Positions 35,156 to 44,762 of a stretch of DNA of 64,000 nucleotides are shown in pieces. This DNA comes from an uncultured Opitutales bacterium. Lineage in GTDB: Bacteria; Verrucomicrobiota; Verrucomicrobiia; Opitutales; Intestinicryptomonadaceae. The notes below the pieces were generated by a model. It had not been told where the DNA came from and searched no databases. It saw only the letters and a list, made by a program, of their open reading frames with translations. The first letter of the stretch is position 1. Every line of letters starts with the position of its first letter. Both the position numbers and the translations under genes were made by a program. Location: NCBI GenBank assembly GCA_900545715.1, contig URAJ01000007.1, forward strand, positions 9,298 to 73,297, written 5' to 3'.

Positions 35156-37624
35156 TTAGCTTCCCTTTCTTATCTTCTTCGCAAATTCAAAGGATATGCC
35201 GCCTTTTTCGTCCAACGCGAGGGCCGCTGAGAATTTTTTCTTTGTGCGCTTTGAAACAAAGTCGTCTATGACGGGCGTTTTGCCGGTTGTAGCAAGGCTT
35301 TCAAGTTCGGCTATCGTCACTATGTGCGAAAGCATATTTTTCCCGAGCCTAAACGAGCATTTTTTCTCTGGCGAGGAATCGCTGCGGCAGACGTACGCGG
35401 TGTCGGTCGCAACAAGCACGCCGTCTTTGCAGCTGCACAGCCCCATTGCGGATCTCGGGCATTTCGACACCACCGGGGCGCTGGCGAGATCCTCCGGCTT
35501 GCGCTCGGAGTCCTGAGAGTCGCCAAAGTGGAATTTAAGCGCAAAGTTTTCGTCGAGCTTCAGCGTCGCGGAGAAAGGTTTCCCAAGCTTGCTGCGGAAT
35601 CCGTCAAGCGGCCCGACCGAGCCCTTTGTGACGAGCTCGCGCACTTCGTCCTCCGACATTTTACGGTTACCTATTGTCTTGTATATGGTGAATTTTCCGT
35701 CCTTGGACTTGTAGGCGCGGAAAGTTTCTATCAGATTGCTCCCGTCTATAGGGTTTGGAATGTTGGTCTCCTTATTCTCAACGCCGTCCTCGGTAAAGCT
35801 GCGCGCCTTTTCGACTATATCGACTGTCATTGCGTCGATGCCCTTCATAAAGGCGTCGCGGGACATCTCGTTGCGCTCTATGAGTCGCAATTTCTGTTCC
35901 CATTCGCCGGTCATGGCGGGGCTTGTGAGGGAGTCTATTGAAAGAACATTCAGGAATTTTATGAGGCTTTCGGCGCGGGCTGTCGGGACGAGTTCGCGGC
36001 GGTCCCTCTCGACGAATTTGTGCGCGATAAGCGTTTCGATTATCTGGGCGCGCGTCGCCGGCGTGCCGAGCCCCTTTTCTTTCATTGCAAGCGCAAGTTC
36101 TTCGTCGTCGAGCAGCTTTCCGGCGCCTTCCATTGCCGACAGCAGCGTGGCTTCGGTGTAGCGCGGAGGGGTCTTTGTCTTTTCCTCTTTGAGCTTTGCC
36201 TCGACAAGCTTGCCGGACTCTTTATCGTGGGCGAGCGCCGGGAGAATTTCGTCGTCGGAGGCCTCCTTGTTGTAAACATTTAGCCAGCCCGCAACCCTGA
36301 GAATCTTGCCTTCTGTCCTAAACACGTGCGAGCCGACCGCCGACATTCTTACGGTGACGTCGAATTGCGCTTCCGGATAAAACGCCGCTATGAATCTGCG
36401 GACAATCATATCGTATATTCTGCGCTCGTCGTCGGTGAGCTTTTTTGCGGGCATATCTGTCGGGATAAGCGCAAAGTGGTCGCTTACCTGCTTGTTGTCA
36501 AAAATCCTCTTGCCGGCTTTTTTTACGTAGCCTTCGTCTATTGCGCGCTTTGCAAATTCCGCGTATGGGGAATCGAGCGCAGCAAGCGTGTTCAAAACCA
36601 CTCCGCGGTAGTCCTCGGGCAGGGCCCTTGAATCGGTGCGCGGGTAGGTTATCATTTTATGCTTTTCGTACAAAGACTGCGCTATGCTAAGCGTCCTTCC
36701 CGCGGGAAGCGAATACTTGTTGTTGGCTTCTCTCTGCAGGGAGGTCAAGTCATACAGGCGCGGCGCGCTTTGCTTGGCGACAGTTTTCTTTTCGCTGATT
36801 TTGGCGGTCTGTATGCTGCGGACGTCGTTTAAAATTCTTTCGGCGTCTTCGTGCTTCCAGATTCTATCGGGCTTGTCGTTGGGATTTTTATCGGACGCCT
36901 TGTAGTCCGGGCGCTGATAGACGCCTTCGTATTCGCCGTTTTCTATGGCAAATTTGCCGATTATGCGCCAGTAGGGATAGGGCTTAAAGTTTTGTATCTC
37001 GCGCTCCCTATCGACAATCATGGCAAGTGTCGGCGTCTGGACGCGCCCGACGCTCGCGAGGTTTTTGCCTTTTGAGCCGTACATGCGGCTCGTCAGCGCG
37101 CGCGTTCCGTTGATTCCAACGAGCCAGTCTGATTCGCTTCTGCACCTTGCGGCGTCTTGCAGCGACTGCATTTCCGACTGGTCTTTTAGGTTTGCGAATG
37201 CCTCCCTTATCGACGAGGGCGTCATGGACGAAACCCACAGTCTTTTGCGGGGCAGTTTGCTTTTTAGTATTTCGTAAATATATGTGAAAATCAGTTCGCC
37301 TTCCCTTCCGGCATCGCAGGCGTTTATTACGCATTCTATGTCGGGGCGCGCGAGGAGCTTTTTCAGGCCGGCGAGTTTTGATTTTGTCTTTTCAATCGGT
37401 TTGAGCTTGAATTTTTCCGGTATTATCGGGAGGTTGGAAAGCGACCAGCGGGCATACTTCTTGTCAATGTCGGCCGGCATGTTAAGCTCAACGAGGTGCC
37501 CGAGGGCGGAGGCTATTACGTATTCGTCGTTTTCGTAGTAGTCGTCTATTTTTTTCGCTTTACCGAGAACTTTTGCTATATCCGCGGCTACGGAGGGTTT
37601 TTCGGCTATTATAAGCTTTTTCAT
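35156..37624 (-). CDS. topB: DNA topoisomerase III-type type IA topoisomerase
   Basis: 822-residue type IA topoisomerase of the TopB group, which decatenates and relaxes DNA through a single-strand break. TOPRIM domain from residue 1 (LIIAEKPSVAADIAKVLG, CDAGREGE at 103-110), active-site Y327 (MITYPRTDSRAL) and conserved cap (SVGRVQTPTLAMIVDREREI) are all present. C-terminal extension (about 640-822) includes two repeats of a K/S-rich module and a cysteine-containing segment (CPRSAMGLCSC). The ATG at 37624 begins the TOPRIM domain; a longer frame would add unlikely residues. Confidence 0.95.
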   Translation of the reverse strand: MKKLIIAEKPSVAADIAKVLGKAKKIDDYYENDEYVIASALGHLVELNMPADIDKKYARWSLSNLPIIPEKFKLKPIEKTKSKLAGLKKLLARPDIECVINACDAGREGELIFTYIYEILKSKLPRKRLWVSSMTPSSIREAFANLKDQSEMQSLQDAARCRSESDWLVGINGTRALTSRMYGSKGKNLASVGRVQTPTLAMIVDREREIQNFKPYPYWRIIGKFAIENGEYEGVYQRPDYKASDKNPNDKPDRIWKHEDAERILNDVRSIQTAKISEKKTVAKQSAPRLYDLTSLQREANNKYSLPAGRTLSIAQSLYEKHKMITYPRTDSRALPEDYRGVVLNTLAALDSPYAEFAKRAIDEGYVKKAGKRIFDNKQVSDHFALIPTDMPAKKLTDDERRIYDMIVRRFIAAFYPEAQFDVTVRMSAVGSHVFRTEGKILRVAGWLNVYNKEASDDEILPALAHDKESGKLVEAKLKEEKTKTPPRYTEATLLSAMEGAGKLLDDEELALAMKEKGLGTPATRAQIIETLIAHKFVERDRRELVPTARAESLIKFLNVLSIDSLTSPAMTGEWEQKLRLIERNEMSRDAFMKGIDAMTVDIVEKARSFTEDGVENKETNIPNPIDGSNLIETFRAYKSKDGKFTIYKTIGNRKMSEDEVRELVTKGSVGPLDGFRSKLGKPFSATLKLDENFALKFHFGDSQDSERKPEDLASAPVVSKCPRSAMGLCSCKDGVLVATDTAYVCRSDSSPEKKCSFRLGKNMLSHIVTIAELESLATTGKTPVIDDFVSKRTKKKFSAALALDEKGGISFEFAKKIRKGS

Positions 37625-37666
37625 GTCCGATTGATAGTGGTGTGGATGGAATTGCGTTTTTACGAA

Positions 37667-37699
37667 GATTGCACGCGCGAGTCGCCCGCGCGTGCAATC
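37667..37699. terminator. Strong inverted repeat between topB and the aminotransferase gene
   Basis: Perfect 13-bp inverted repeat GATTGCACGCGCG / CGCGCGTGCAATC with a 7-base loop, 22-54 bp past the stop of the aminotransferase gene. The minus strand has no T run directly after it, so it may act as a terminator only with help, or as a binding site upstream of topB. Confidence 0.55.
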
Positions 37700-37720
37700 G
37701 TGCAACGGAATGTTTCCGCG

Positions 37721-38803
37721 TTATTTCTTGATGAATTCGGGAAGTATCGTATCGAGATTTCCGAGAAGTTCGCGCATTGTCTCGGGCGTTTCGTCGCCCA
37801 TATTGGAAATGCGGAATGTCACTCCCTTTATCTTGCCGTATCCGCAGTTGAATATCATGTTGAAGCGCTTTTTGAGCTCTTCGTTCACTGCGACTATATC
37901 GACATTCAAAGTGTTTTTGAAGCAGTTTAGGGTAATCGAGCCGTATTTTTCCTCCGGGAAGAGTTCAAAGCCGTACGATTTGCCCCAGTCGCGCACTATC
38001 TTGTTGTTTTCCAGATGGCGCGCATAGCGCTTTTCAAGGCCTTCGGCGAATATGTCGTCGAGCTTGCTGCGCAGCGCGAATATCATGGAGATTATTGGCG
38101 TTGAGGGCGTCTGGGACTTGTCGTAGAATTTTTTAAATTCGAGGAAGTCGAAATAATAACCCCTGCCTTCGACTTCAGCCGCGCGCTGCATTGCCTTTTC
38201 AGAAACGGAGCAGAAGGAGAGTCCCGGGGGGATTGCGAGGGCCTTTTGGCAGCCTGTCACCATAACGTCTATTCCGAGTTCGTCCTTCTTGATGGGCAGA
38301 GCCGAGAAAGAGCTTACGGTATCGACTATCGATACGACGTCCGGGAATTTTTTGAGCACCTCGGATAGCGCCTTGATGTCGCTCATAGTGCCGGTCGAAG
38401 TTTCGTTGTGGATGATTGTGACGGCGTCGTATTTGCCGGTGGAGAGCTCTTTTTCGAGAGCTTCGGGATCAACTGGCTTGCCCCAGTCGAATTTCAATTC
38501 TCCGGCGTTTTTGCCGCACCTTTTTGACACGTCGTACCATTTGTCGGCGAAAGCGCCGTTGCAGCAGTTGAGCACTCCCTTTTTAACAACATTGCGTATT
38601 GCGCCTTCCATGACTCCCCAAGAGGAGCTCGTGCTGAGAAAAACGGGGTCGTTCGTATAGAACAGCTGTTTGAGGCGGGGCATTATGTCCTCCACAAGCT
38701 TTACGAAGTCCTTGCTTCTGTGGCCTACGATTGGCGTTGCCATCGCCTTGTATGTTTTTTCGGACACTTCGACGGGTCCGGGAATGAACAGTTTGTATGA
38801 CAT
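37721..38803 (-). CDS. Class V aminotransferase (alanine-glyoxylate / serine-pyruvate or phosphoserine type)
   Basis: 360-residue PLP-dependent aminotransferase. KLFIPGPVEVSEKTYKAM at the N-terminus, TSTGTMSDIKAL and VDTVSSFSALPI are family landmarks; the PLP lysine sits in GCQKALAIPPG. Members of this fold act as alanine-glyoxylate, serine-glyoxylate or archaeal-type phosphoserine aminotransferases. No serine pathway partner is adjacent, so the substrate is not assigned. Upstream neighbour on the same strand is panD, about 80 bp away. Confidence 0.88.
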   Translation of the reverse strand: MSYKLFIPGPVEVSEKTYKAMATPIVGHRSKDFVKLVEDIMPRLKQLFYTNDPVFLSTSSSWGVMEGAIRNVVKKGVLNCCNGAFADKWYDVSKRCGKNAGELKFDWGKPVDPEALEKELSTGKYDAVTIIHNETSTGTMSDIKALSEVLKKFPDVVSIVDTVSSFSALPIKKDELGIDVMVTGCQKALAIPPGLSFCSVSEKAMQRAAEVEGRGYYFDFLEFKKFYDKSQTPSTPIISMIFALRSKLDDIFAEGLEKRYARHLENNKIVRDWGKSYGFELFPEEKYGSITLNCFKNTLNVDIVAVNEELKKRFNMIFNCGYGKIKGVTFRISNMGDETPETMRELLGNLDTILPEFIKK

Positions 38804-38883
38804 ATTTTGTTTTGGTGAAGTTTTAGTGGATTAAAAAATTTTTAGAAGCCCCGCAGGCACCAGCCGCCGGTGCATGCCGATTG

Positions 38884-39252
38884 CTAATCGACGTTCAGGC
38901 TTTTTATTATTTTTGTATTGCGCTCGGCGAGTGTGATAGTCTTTGGCTTTGCGCTTTTTGCCTCCTCTGCGTCCGCAAGCGCGAACGACATTATGACGAG
39001 CAAGTCGCCGGGCTTCCCGAGGTGCGCCGCCGCCCCTCTTAAAGAAATCGTGCCGCTGCCGCGTTCTGCGGGTATGGCGTAGGTTTCAAATCTCTTGCCG
39101 TTTGCTATGTTGCCTACAAGTATTTTTTCGTAGCAAAGCATTCCCACCTTGTCCATCAGGTCTTGGTCGATTGCCAGCGACCCTTCGTAGTCAACTCTCG
39201 CGTCCGTCGCTTCGGCGCGGAGAAGTTTTGATTTCAATATTTGAACCAACAT
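38884..39252 (-). CDS. panD: Aspartate 1-decarboxylase proenzyme
   Basis: Makes beta-alanine from aspartate for pantothenate and CoA. The 122-residue proenzyme has the self-cleavage site G24-S25 ([10 protein letters not shown]), yielding the pyruvoyl cofactor, and the conserved [22 protein letters not shown] and AAHLGKPGD segments. The ATG at 39252 ([10 protein letters not shown]) is used because it places the cleavage site at the normal position; a start at 39327 would add 25 residues. Lone pan gene here. Confidence 0.96.
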   Translation of the reverse strand: MLVQILKSKLLRAEATDARVDYEGSLAIDQDLMDKVGMLCYEKILVGNIANGKRFETYAIPAERGSGTISLRGAAAHLGKPGDLLVIMSFALADAEEAKSAKPKTITLAERNTKIIKSLNVD

Positions 39253-39751
39253 GGTTTCGCCTTTGTAGTTTTTAGTAAAAGCCGCCACAAATAATCCAAA
39301 TTTCATCGAGGTCAACACTTTTTGCAAAAATTACGGAATTTTACTACCTTTTTTTGTCTATGTATCTTACAAAACAATCTTAATATAAATAATTTAAATT
39401 AAAAAAATAACTTTTGCTCAACTGTTTTTTTGAGGTTTCCGTAAAAATTGCCGCGGGTGTGAAGTGTGCGATTTATCCATAAAAAATTTGAGCCTTTCGG
39501 CGCAGTGCGCATATCCGCCGCAAAAAATAATAACCCGCAAAATCCGGACTTTTTTGCAATAATATGGATAGCTGAGCCAAAGGCTGCCCTTGTAAAAAAC
39601 GCAATGCTTGCAAGCGCGCTTTTACGAGTTCGCCCGAAAAATTCTTTGCCAATTTACCAGTCTAAAAGATTCGGCGCACAGGCGGGCTTTTGCGCGAAAA
39701 AAGTTTTGCTATATCTGCAGGATTTCCGCATTTGAGAGCGCGGACGGCGGG
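39253..39751. other. 499-bp intergenic region
   Basis: No gene is supported. An 89-codon frame on the plus strand (39466-39735) lacks any family and overlaps one copy of a dispersed GGA(C/T)TTTTTGCAAT repeat (39544-39560). AT-rich beginning (39330-39430) probably holds the panD promoter. Confidence 0.5.
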
Positions 39752-41233
39752 CTAAGCCCATACTTTTGCGTACAATTTTTCCAGTTCGGCGATGCTCGCC
39801 TCTAATTCTTTTGAGACGCTTGCGTCCGAAGCGCCGCTTTCAAAGTATTTTCGGAGGGCGGCGGATTGCTTCGCGCAAAGATTTTCGTGCAGCGGAAAGA
39901 AATTTTTCCAGAGGAAGGAGGCGTACTTTACAAGGCGCATTTTTCCGTACATTTTCGGCCTCTCAAAGCTTCCCGAAGTATCGACAGCTATTGTGTTGAG
40001 CGACATTATCGCCTTGCGGATATCGGCGGACTCTTTCGATTTGGCAAAGGCGACGGTAATTCCGCAGCCGAGCTCGTCGGACTTGTGTGCGTCGGAGCAG
40101 CCTACTATCGGCATAAAATATCCGTCTTGGGCGGCCTCGGCGTGGCGCGCGGCGGAAAGGTCGCTGGAATCGTAGTTTATTGAGCCGTTTACAATCTCGT
40201 AGGCGTCGAATTTCTGGCGGCTGATGAGGGCGTCGCGCAGGGCGTCGGAGCAGTTGAGCTGTTCGCCGTTTCTGCGCCAGTAGGGGTGGTTGAAAACCGA
40301 CATGCCGCCCATCTCGCGTATTTTTTCAAAGACGGCCTCGGATTGGGCGAGAGTTAGCTTGTCGAGCTTGCCAAGCCCGAGGGATTCCGGTATTGTCTTT
40401 AAAATTCTTTCGGTTCGGGCGTCGAAGTCGGCGCGGTTTTCCCGCACCCATTCGGCTATTCCGCCGGAGCTGTCGAAGTTGTTTATGTGGAGGAGGGAGC
40501 CGTGCGCTTCCTCGCCCGGAAAGAGTTTGAGAGAAGTCGGAACACCGCGGAATTTCTCGATTAGGCTTGTAGAGCCGATTCTTCGCCCGTGGTCGGAGAC
40601 CGCCATAAAGTCGAATCCGCGCGAAAGTCCGACGAGCGCCATTTCGAGGTTTGAATCCCTGCCGTCCGAATGGGTCGTGTGCATATGTATGTCGCCGATG
40701 TACGGGCGAAGCTCGAACAGGTCGGGTTTTAAGGCGTAAACCCAGGCGCGCAATAGTGTCGCATTTTTTTTGTCTTTTGCGCAAAATACGTATCTGCCTT
40801 CCTTCGGGAAAACAATATTGTCGAATTTCGCGAAGTCCCCGCGCAATTCAAACGCAACAGGCGGAGCTTTCGACGAAAAGTCCGGCGGCTGCTTGGCGTA
40901 TCCGGGGATATTGTCGTTGGGGAGGGTTCTGTATTCGGGAAAGTATGGCGACATATCGAGAGCAAAGCCGTCTTCGCTCGCGCAAACAAAGCGTAGATTT
41001 TCCGTTTTTGCGACGGAGCTTGGAAGACGGATTGATAGGTGGGATTTTTTGCCAGCCTCAAAAATTTTTGGGAAAATGTCGTCGGGGCTTGCGCTTTCGT
41101 AGAATCTGTCGGTTGCGATGGCCCTGTACTCTTTCTTTTCTGGCGCTCTGTCTTTAAAGGCGGCGCGGGCGCTTGAAAACATTGTGGCTGCCGCGGCTGT
41201 CGCGGCTATTTTTATCGCTTTTCTTCTTTTCAT
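39752..41233 (-). CDS. Exported PHP-domain protein with twin-arginine signal
   Basis: 493 residues. The N-terminus KRRKAIKIAATAAAATMFSSARA (RR followed by a hydrophobic stretch, cleavage near 24) resembles a Tat signal. A beta-rich domain (about 40-165) precedes a PHP metallo-hydrolase domain (about 175-430) with H183 and H185 (DIHMHTTHSDG), VSDHG, and GCSDAH. PHP domains are often phosphoesterases with bound metals, but the substrate is unknown. The Tat signal fits a TatC in the window. Divergently transcribed from the exosortase gene with 114 bp between starts. Confidence 0.85.
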   Translation of the reverse strand: MKRRKAIKIAATAAAATMFSSARAAFKDRAPEKKEYRAIATDRFYESASPDDIFPKIFEAGKKSHLSIRLPSSVAKTENLRFVCASEDGFALDMSPYFPEYRTLPNDNIPGYAKQPPDFSSKAPPVAFELRGDFAKFDNIVFPKEGRYVFCAKDKKNATLLRAWVYALKPDLFELRPYIGDIHMHTTHSDGRDSNLEMALVGLSRGFDFMAVSDHGRRIGSTSLIEKFRGVPTSLKLFPGEEAHGSLLHINNFDSSGGIAEWVRENRADFDARTERILKTIPESLGLGKLDKLTLAQSEAVFEKIREMGGMSVFNHPYWRRNGEQLNCSDALRDALISRQKFDAYEIVNGSINYDSSDLSAARHAEAAQDGYFMPIVGCSDAHKSDELGCGITVAFAKSKESADIRKAIMSLNTIAVDTSGSFERPKMYGKMRLVKYASFLWKNFFPLHENLCAKQSAALRKYFESGASDASVSKELEASIAELEKLYAKVWA

Positions 41234-41347
41234 TTCAAACTTGGGAATCGTTTATAAAATTTATAATATTCCGATTTGCGGGCAAGGCAAATTTTTGTTG
41301 CAACGCGCTCGCGGCGGCGTTTTCTTTTATAAGAATTTATTATAAAA

Positions 41348-42235
41348 ATGCCCGATATTTCTAATACGAATCCGCAGCCCGAAGAATCGCCTTCCGGTGG
41401 AGGTTGGCTCGAATACCTCGCATGGATAGGAGCCGCCGCGGGATTCTCTCCGGCTCTATACTGGCTTGGAAAGGCGGTTGTTGACAGCCAGCAACTAAGG
41501 GACGCTTTCATAATATTGGTTGTGGCGGGAATTGTGATGGCTATGGAGCACGGAATTTTCCCCCACAAGCCGCGTTTTAATAAAAATGTTCTGGCGGCGC
41601 TTGCTGTGGCGTACGCGGCGTTCTTTTGCGCGGGTTTATTCGGCGTGTTTGCGAATGTGATGCTTACGCTTTTCGGGGTGTCGGCATTCATCGTCTCCAT
41701 AGGGTTTGCGTGCTTTGACCGCAAAAGGTATGTACTCGCGGTCGGGGGAGCTTTTTACATTTTTACGATACTTTCGTTTGCGATAAAAATTTTCGACCTT
41801 CCATTGAGGGTCTGGGCGGGAAAATTGTCGGCATTTGTACTTTCCAAATTTAACGATACCGTCCAGCTGTTTTTGATAAGGGGGCAGGAGCCCCAGATAG
41901 CGATGAATGTTGACGGGGCGTCGTACCTCGTGGCCACGGAATGCAACGGGTTCGGCATAATATCCTCGTGCCTTGTGTTGTCGGCAGTTTTGTCGTTTTT
42001 TAGAAAGGACGCGTCAGTCGTAAAGAGGTTGTCCATAATATTTATTTCCGGAATTCTCGGATATGTTTTAAATTCGATGAGGATAGTCTCGATAATTCTC
42101 GTAGCTCCCATAGCGGGAAAGGAAAATTATTTCTTTTGGCACGAAACTTTCGGATACGCATTCTTTACTGTTGCGCTGCTGCTTGTGTTCTGGATATCCA
42201 AACAAAGCCGCCCAAAAACGCCTCAAAACGGCTAA
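41348..42235 (+). CDS. Exosortase/archaeosortase family membrane protease
   Basis: 295-residue membrane protein with seven or eight predicted helices. The family catalytic triad is present: C199 (VATECNGFG), R245 (NSMRIVSI) and H265 (FWHETFGY). Exosortases cut C-terminal PEP-CTERM-type signals and help anchor or export surface proteins. No protein in the window ends with a recognisable PEP-CTERM segment, and no EPS cluster is adjacent. Divergent from the PHP protein, 130 bp before pckG. Confidence 0.9.
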   Translation: MPDISNTNPQPEESPSGGGWLEYLAWIGAAAGFSPALYWLGKAVVDSQQLRDAFIILVVAGIVMAMEHGIFPHKPRFNKNVLAALAVAYAAFFCAGLFGVFANVMLTLFGVSAFIVSIGFACFDRKRYVLAVGGAFYIFTILSFAIKIFDLPLRVWAGKLSAFVLSKFNDTVQLFLIRGQEPQIAMNVDGASYLVATECNGFGIISSCLVLSAVLSFFRKDASVVKRLSIIFISGILGYVLNSMRIVSIILVAPIAGKENYFFWHETFGYAFFTVALLLVFWISKQSRPKTPQNG

Positions 42236-42282
42236 AATCTTAAAAAAGATACAAAAATGTCTAATTTTTTTAAAAAAAAGAG

Positions 42283-42355
42283 TTGAATCAAATATTTTCC
42301 GCCGTAAAAACAACTCGAATTTTTATAAACAAATCCCTTTTTAACAAACAAGGAG
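42283..42355 (+). promoter_or_regulatory. Promoter and Shine-Dalgarno of pckG
   Basis: TTGAAT (42283-42288) and TAAAAA (42305-42310), 16 bp apart, are plausible -35 and -10 boxes. AAGGAG (42350-42355) lies 10 bases before the ATG at 42366, one of the clearest ribosome sites in the window. Confidence 0.55.
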
Positions 42356-42365
42356 AAAAATAATA

Positions 42366-44156
42366 ATGATAGATCCCAAGACAATAAAAAACAAGGCTCT
42401 CGTAGCCTGGGTCGACAACTGGGCAGCTCACACGACGCCCGACAGCGTCGTATGGTGCGACGGCTCCAAGGAGGAAGCCGATAAACTCTTTGATCAGATG
42501 ATCAAAAAGGGAATGTGCATCAAGCTCAACGAGCAGAAACGCCCCGGAAGCTACTATTTCCGTTCCGACCCGCGCGACGTAGCCCGCGTGGAATCGCGCA
42601 CCTTCATTTGCTCCAAGACCAAGGCTGACGCAGGTCCGACCAACAACTGGATGGACCCCGCCGAAATGAAGGAAAAACTCAACGAACTTTTCAGCGGCTG
42701 CATGAAGGGGCGCACGATGTACGTCATTCCTTTCAGCATGGGCCCGATAGGCGGACCAATCTCCCAGATTGGCGTTGAAATAACCGACTCCCCCTATGTA
42801 GTAGTGAATATGCGCATAATGGCGCGCGTTTCGCCCAAGGTATTCGACATTCTCGGCGAAAACGGCAAATTCATTCCCTGCGTGCACTCAGTCGGCAAGC
42901 CGATTAACTCGCCCGAAGACGACGTTCTCTGGCCGTGCAACCCCGAAAACACTTACATCACCCACTTCCCGGAAACGCGCGAAATCATCAGCATCGGCTC
43001 CGGATACGGCGGCAACGCCCTCCTCGGCAAAAAGTGCCTGAGCTTGCGCATAGCTTCCGTAATGGGCAGGGACGAAGGCTGGATGGCCGAGCACATGCTC
43101 ATTCTCGGCGTCACCGACCCGCAAGGCAGAAAGACCTACGTGACGGGCGCATTCCCGAGCGCATGCGGCAAAACTAACTTTGCAATGCTCATAGCCCCGA
43201 AAGAATTGCAAGCCAAGGGCTGGAAGATTACATGCGTTGGCGACGACATCGCTTGGATTAAGCCCGCTGCCGACGGCAGACACTATGCAATCAACCCCGA
43301 AAACGGCTTCTTCGGAGTTGCTCCGGGCACCAGCATGAAGACCAACCCCAACGCGATGATCTCCTGCTCGAAGGACTCGATATTCACAAACGTCGCACTG
43401 ACCGACGACGGAGACGTTTGGTGGGAAGGCATGACAAAAGAACCTCCGGCGCACCTCATCGACTGGCACGGCAACGATTGGACTCCCGAAAGCGGGACGA
43501 CCGCAGCGCACCCCAACAGCCGCTTTACGGCTCCGTTGGCGAACTGCCCCTGCCTCGACGAAAACGCCGACAAGCTTGAAGGCGTTCCGATTTCCGCGAT
43601 AGTAATAGGCGGCCGCAGGCCGAAGGGCATACCGCTCGTTTACGAATCCTTCAACTGGACACACGGCGTGTATCTGGGCGCAATGATGGGTTCCGAACGC
43701 ACGGCTGCCGCAGAAGGCAAGGCAGGCGAGCTCCGTTCCGACCCGATGGCTATGCTGCCCTTTGCCGGCTACAACATGGCCGACTATCTCGGACATCTCG
43801 TCCAGATGGGCAAACACCTCAGCCAGACCCCGCGCTTCTACCACGTCAACTGGTTCCGCAAGGACGACGACGGCAACTTTATGTGGCCCGGATTCGGCGC
43901 AAATGCCCGCGTTCTCGCTTGGATTGTCAACCGCCAGAACGGCTGCGCGAAGGCCCGCGAGACAGCTATCGGCTTTGTCCCGACTTACGAAGACATCGAT
44001 TGGGACGGACTCGACTACTCGAAGGAAACCTTCGAAGAATTGATGTCGTACGATCCCGCCACGGTATCGGCACAGCCGCTCTCCGAGGAGTTGTACGAAA
44101 TGCTGCCCAAGGCTCTGAAAATTGAGCGCGAAGCTCTCTTGGAGCGCTTGAGCTAA
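42366..44156 (+). CDS. pckG: Phosphoenolpyruvate carboxykinase (GTP)
   Basis: Interconverts oxaloacetate and PEP with GTP/GDP. At 596 residues it is the GTP-type enzyme. Kinase-1a loop FPSACGKTN (C267, K269), the substrate loop region ([20 protein letters not shown]), FSMG-type and the lid segment ([20 protein letters not shown]) are visible. The strong Shine-Dalgarno and smooth codon usage suggest high expression. In anaerobic fermenters this enzyme often works towards oxaloacetate and succinate, which would fit the sucCD genes nearby; direction here is inferred. Confidence 0.97.
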   Translation: MIDPKTIKNKALVAWVDNWAAHTTPDSVVWCDGSKEEADKLFDQMIKKGMCIKLNEQKRPGSYYFRSDPRDVARVESRTFICSKTKADAGPTNNWMDPAEMKEKLNELFSGCMKGRTMYVIPFSMGPIGGPISQIGVEITDSPYVVVNMRIMARVSPKVFDILGENGKFIPCVHSVGKPINSPEDDVLWPCNPENTYITHFPETREIISIGSGYGGNALLGKKCLSLRIASVMGRDEGWMAEHMLILGVTDPQGRKTYVTGAFPSACGKTNFAMLIAPKELQAKGWKITCVGDDIAWIKPAADGRHYAINPENGFFGVAPGTSMKTNPNAMISCSKDSIFTNVALTDDGDVWWEGMTKEPPAHLIDWHGNDWTPESGTTAAHPNSRFTAPLANCPCLDENADKLEGVPISAIVIGGRRPKGIPLVYESFNWTHGVYLGAMMGSERTAAAEGKAGELRSDPMAMLPFAGYNMADYLGHLVQMGKHLSQTPRFYHVNWFRKDDDGNFMWPGFGANARVLAWIVNRQNGCAKARETAIGFVPTYEDIDWDGLDYSKETFEELMSYDPATVSAQPLSEELYEMLPKALKIEREALLERLS

Positions 44157-44173
44157 TCGGGTTTAATCTCACT

Positions 44174-44207
44174 AAAAAGGGGCTGCGGTTTCGCAGTCCC
44201 TTTTTTA
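44174..44207 (+). terminator. Intrinsic terminator of pckG
   Basis: AAAAAGGGG-CTGCG / CGCAG-TCCCTTTTTT hairpin, stem interrupted near the base, followed by a T run, 18 bp after the stop. Confidence 0.85.
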
Positions 44208-44597
44208 TTTATATGAATTTATTGCGCGGTAGGTTTTTTTTATTGGGCAAGAGATTTTGCGCTGGATTCGCTGATTTTATCGGGCTAACTTTTGGTGATA
44301 AATCGAGATTTTTAGCTACCTTTTTTTTCCCGCCTAATTCCGAATTTTTTGAGGCGTTTTTTTTATTTCTTGCAGTTTTTTAGGGAGGGCGGGCAGGTTT
44401 TTGCATAAATAATTTTATAAAAAAATCTCCGGGAGACTTTGCTATTGAATGCAAAAAGCTACATTTTTTCTTGTGAGTTTTTTTGCAAAAAATTTTTTGC
44501 GCGTTTTTTTGCCGTTGCAATCGGGGGAGGCGAGGGTAGTTTCTACCAAAGTATTGGGAACGGCACATATGGGAGCGTTGCCAGACGCTATATGCCG

Positions 44598-44683
44598 CCG
44601 GATTTTTGCAATCCGCAGGTGGATAGCCAAATTGCCGCTTTATTTCCATCGCCCAATGTTGTCTGCTACCGGATTTTTGCAAT
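44598..44683. repeat. 15-bp direct repeat CCGGATTTTTGCAAT, two copies
   Basis: Identical 15-mers at 44598-44612 and 44669-44683; a diverged third copy (CCGGACTTTTTTGCAAT) is at 39544-39560, also followed by a GGATAGC word. Suggests a small dispersed intergenic repeat family. Confidence 0.5.
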
Positions 44684-44689
44684 AATTAA

Positions 44690-44709
44690 GCCGCCGTTTT
44701 TGCGGCGGC
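44690..44709 (-). terminator. Hairpin after the trypsin-like protease gene
   Basis: GCCGCC / GGCGGC stem with an 8-base loop, 53 bp past the stop of the minus-strand gene; not followed by a clear T tract. Confidence 0.4.
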
Positions 44710-44762
44710 CTAAAATTTTCTTTGGTTTTGCTTTTAGCGTATAATTCTATGGTTTGCGGGTG

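Larger units (their letters stand above)
44157..44762. other. 606-bp convergent intergenic region
   Basis: Holds the pckG terminator (44174-44207), AT-rich filler, two copies of a dispersed 15-bp repeat (44598-44612 and 44669-44683) and a hairpin that may end the protease gene (44690-44709). No gene is supported. Confidence 0.6.

Noticed and set aside
39466-39735. 89-codon plus-strand frame between panD and the PHP gene
   Set aside because: No signal, domain or ribosome site, and it overlaps a dispersed intergenic repeat.
42888-43844. Antisense frame of 318 codons inside pckG
   Set aside because: Composition artefact of a highly expressed gene; pckG motifs are unmistakable on the plus strand.
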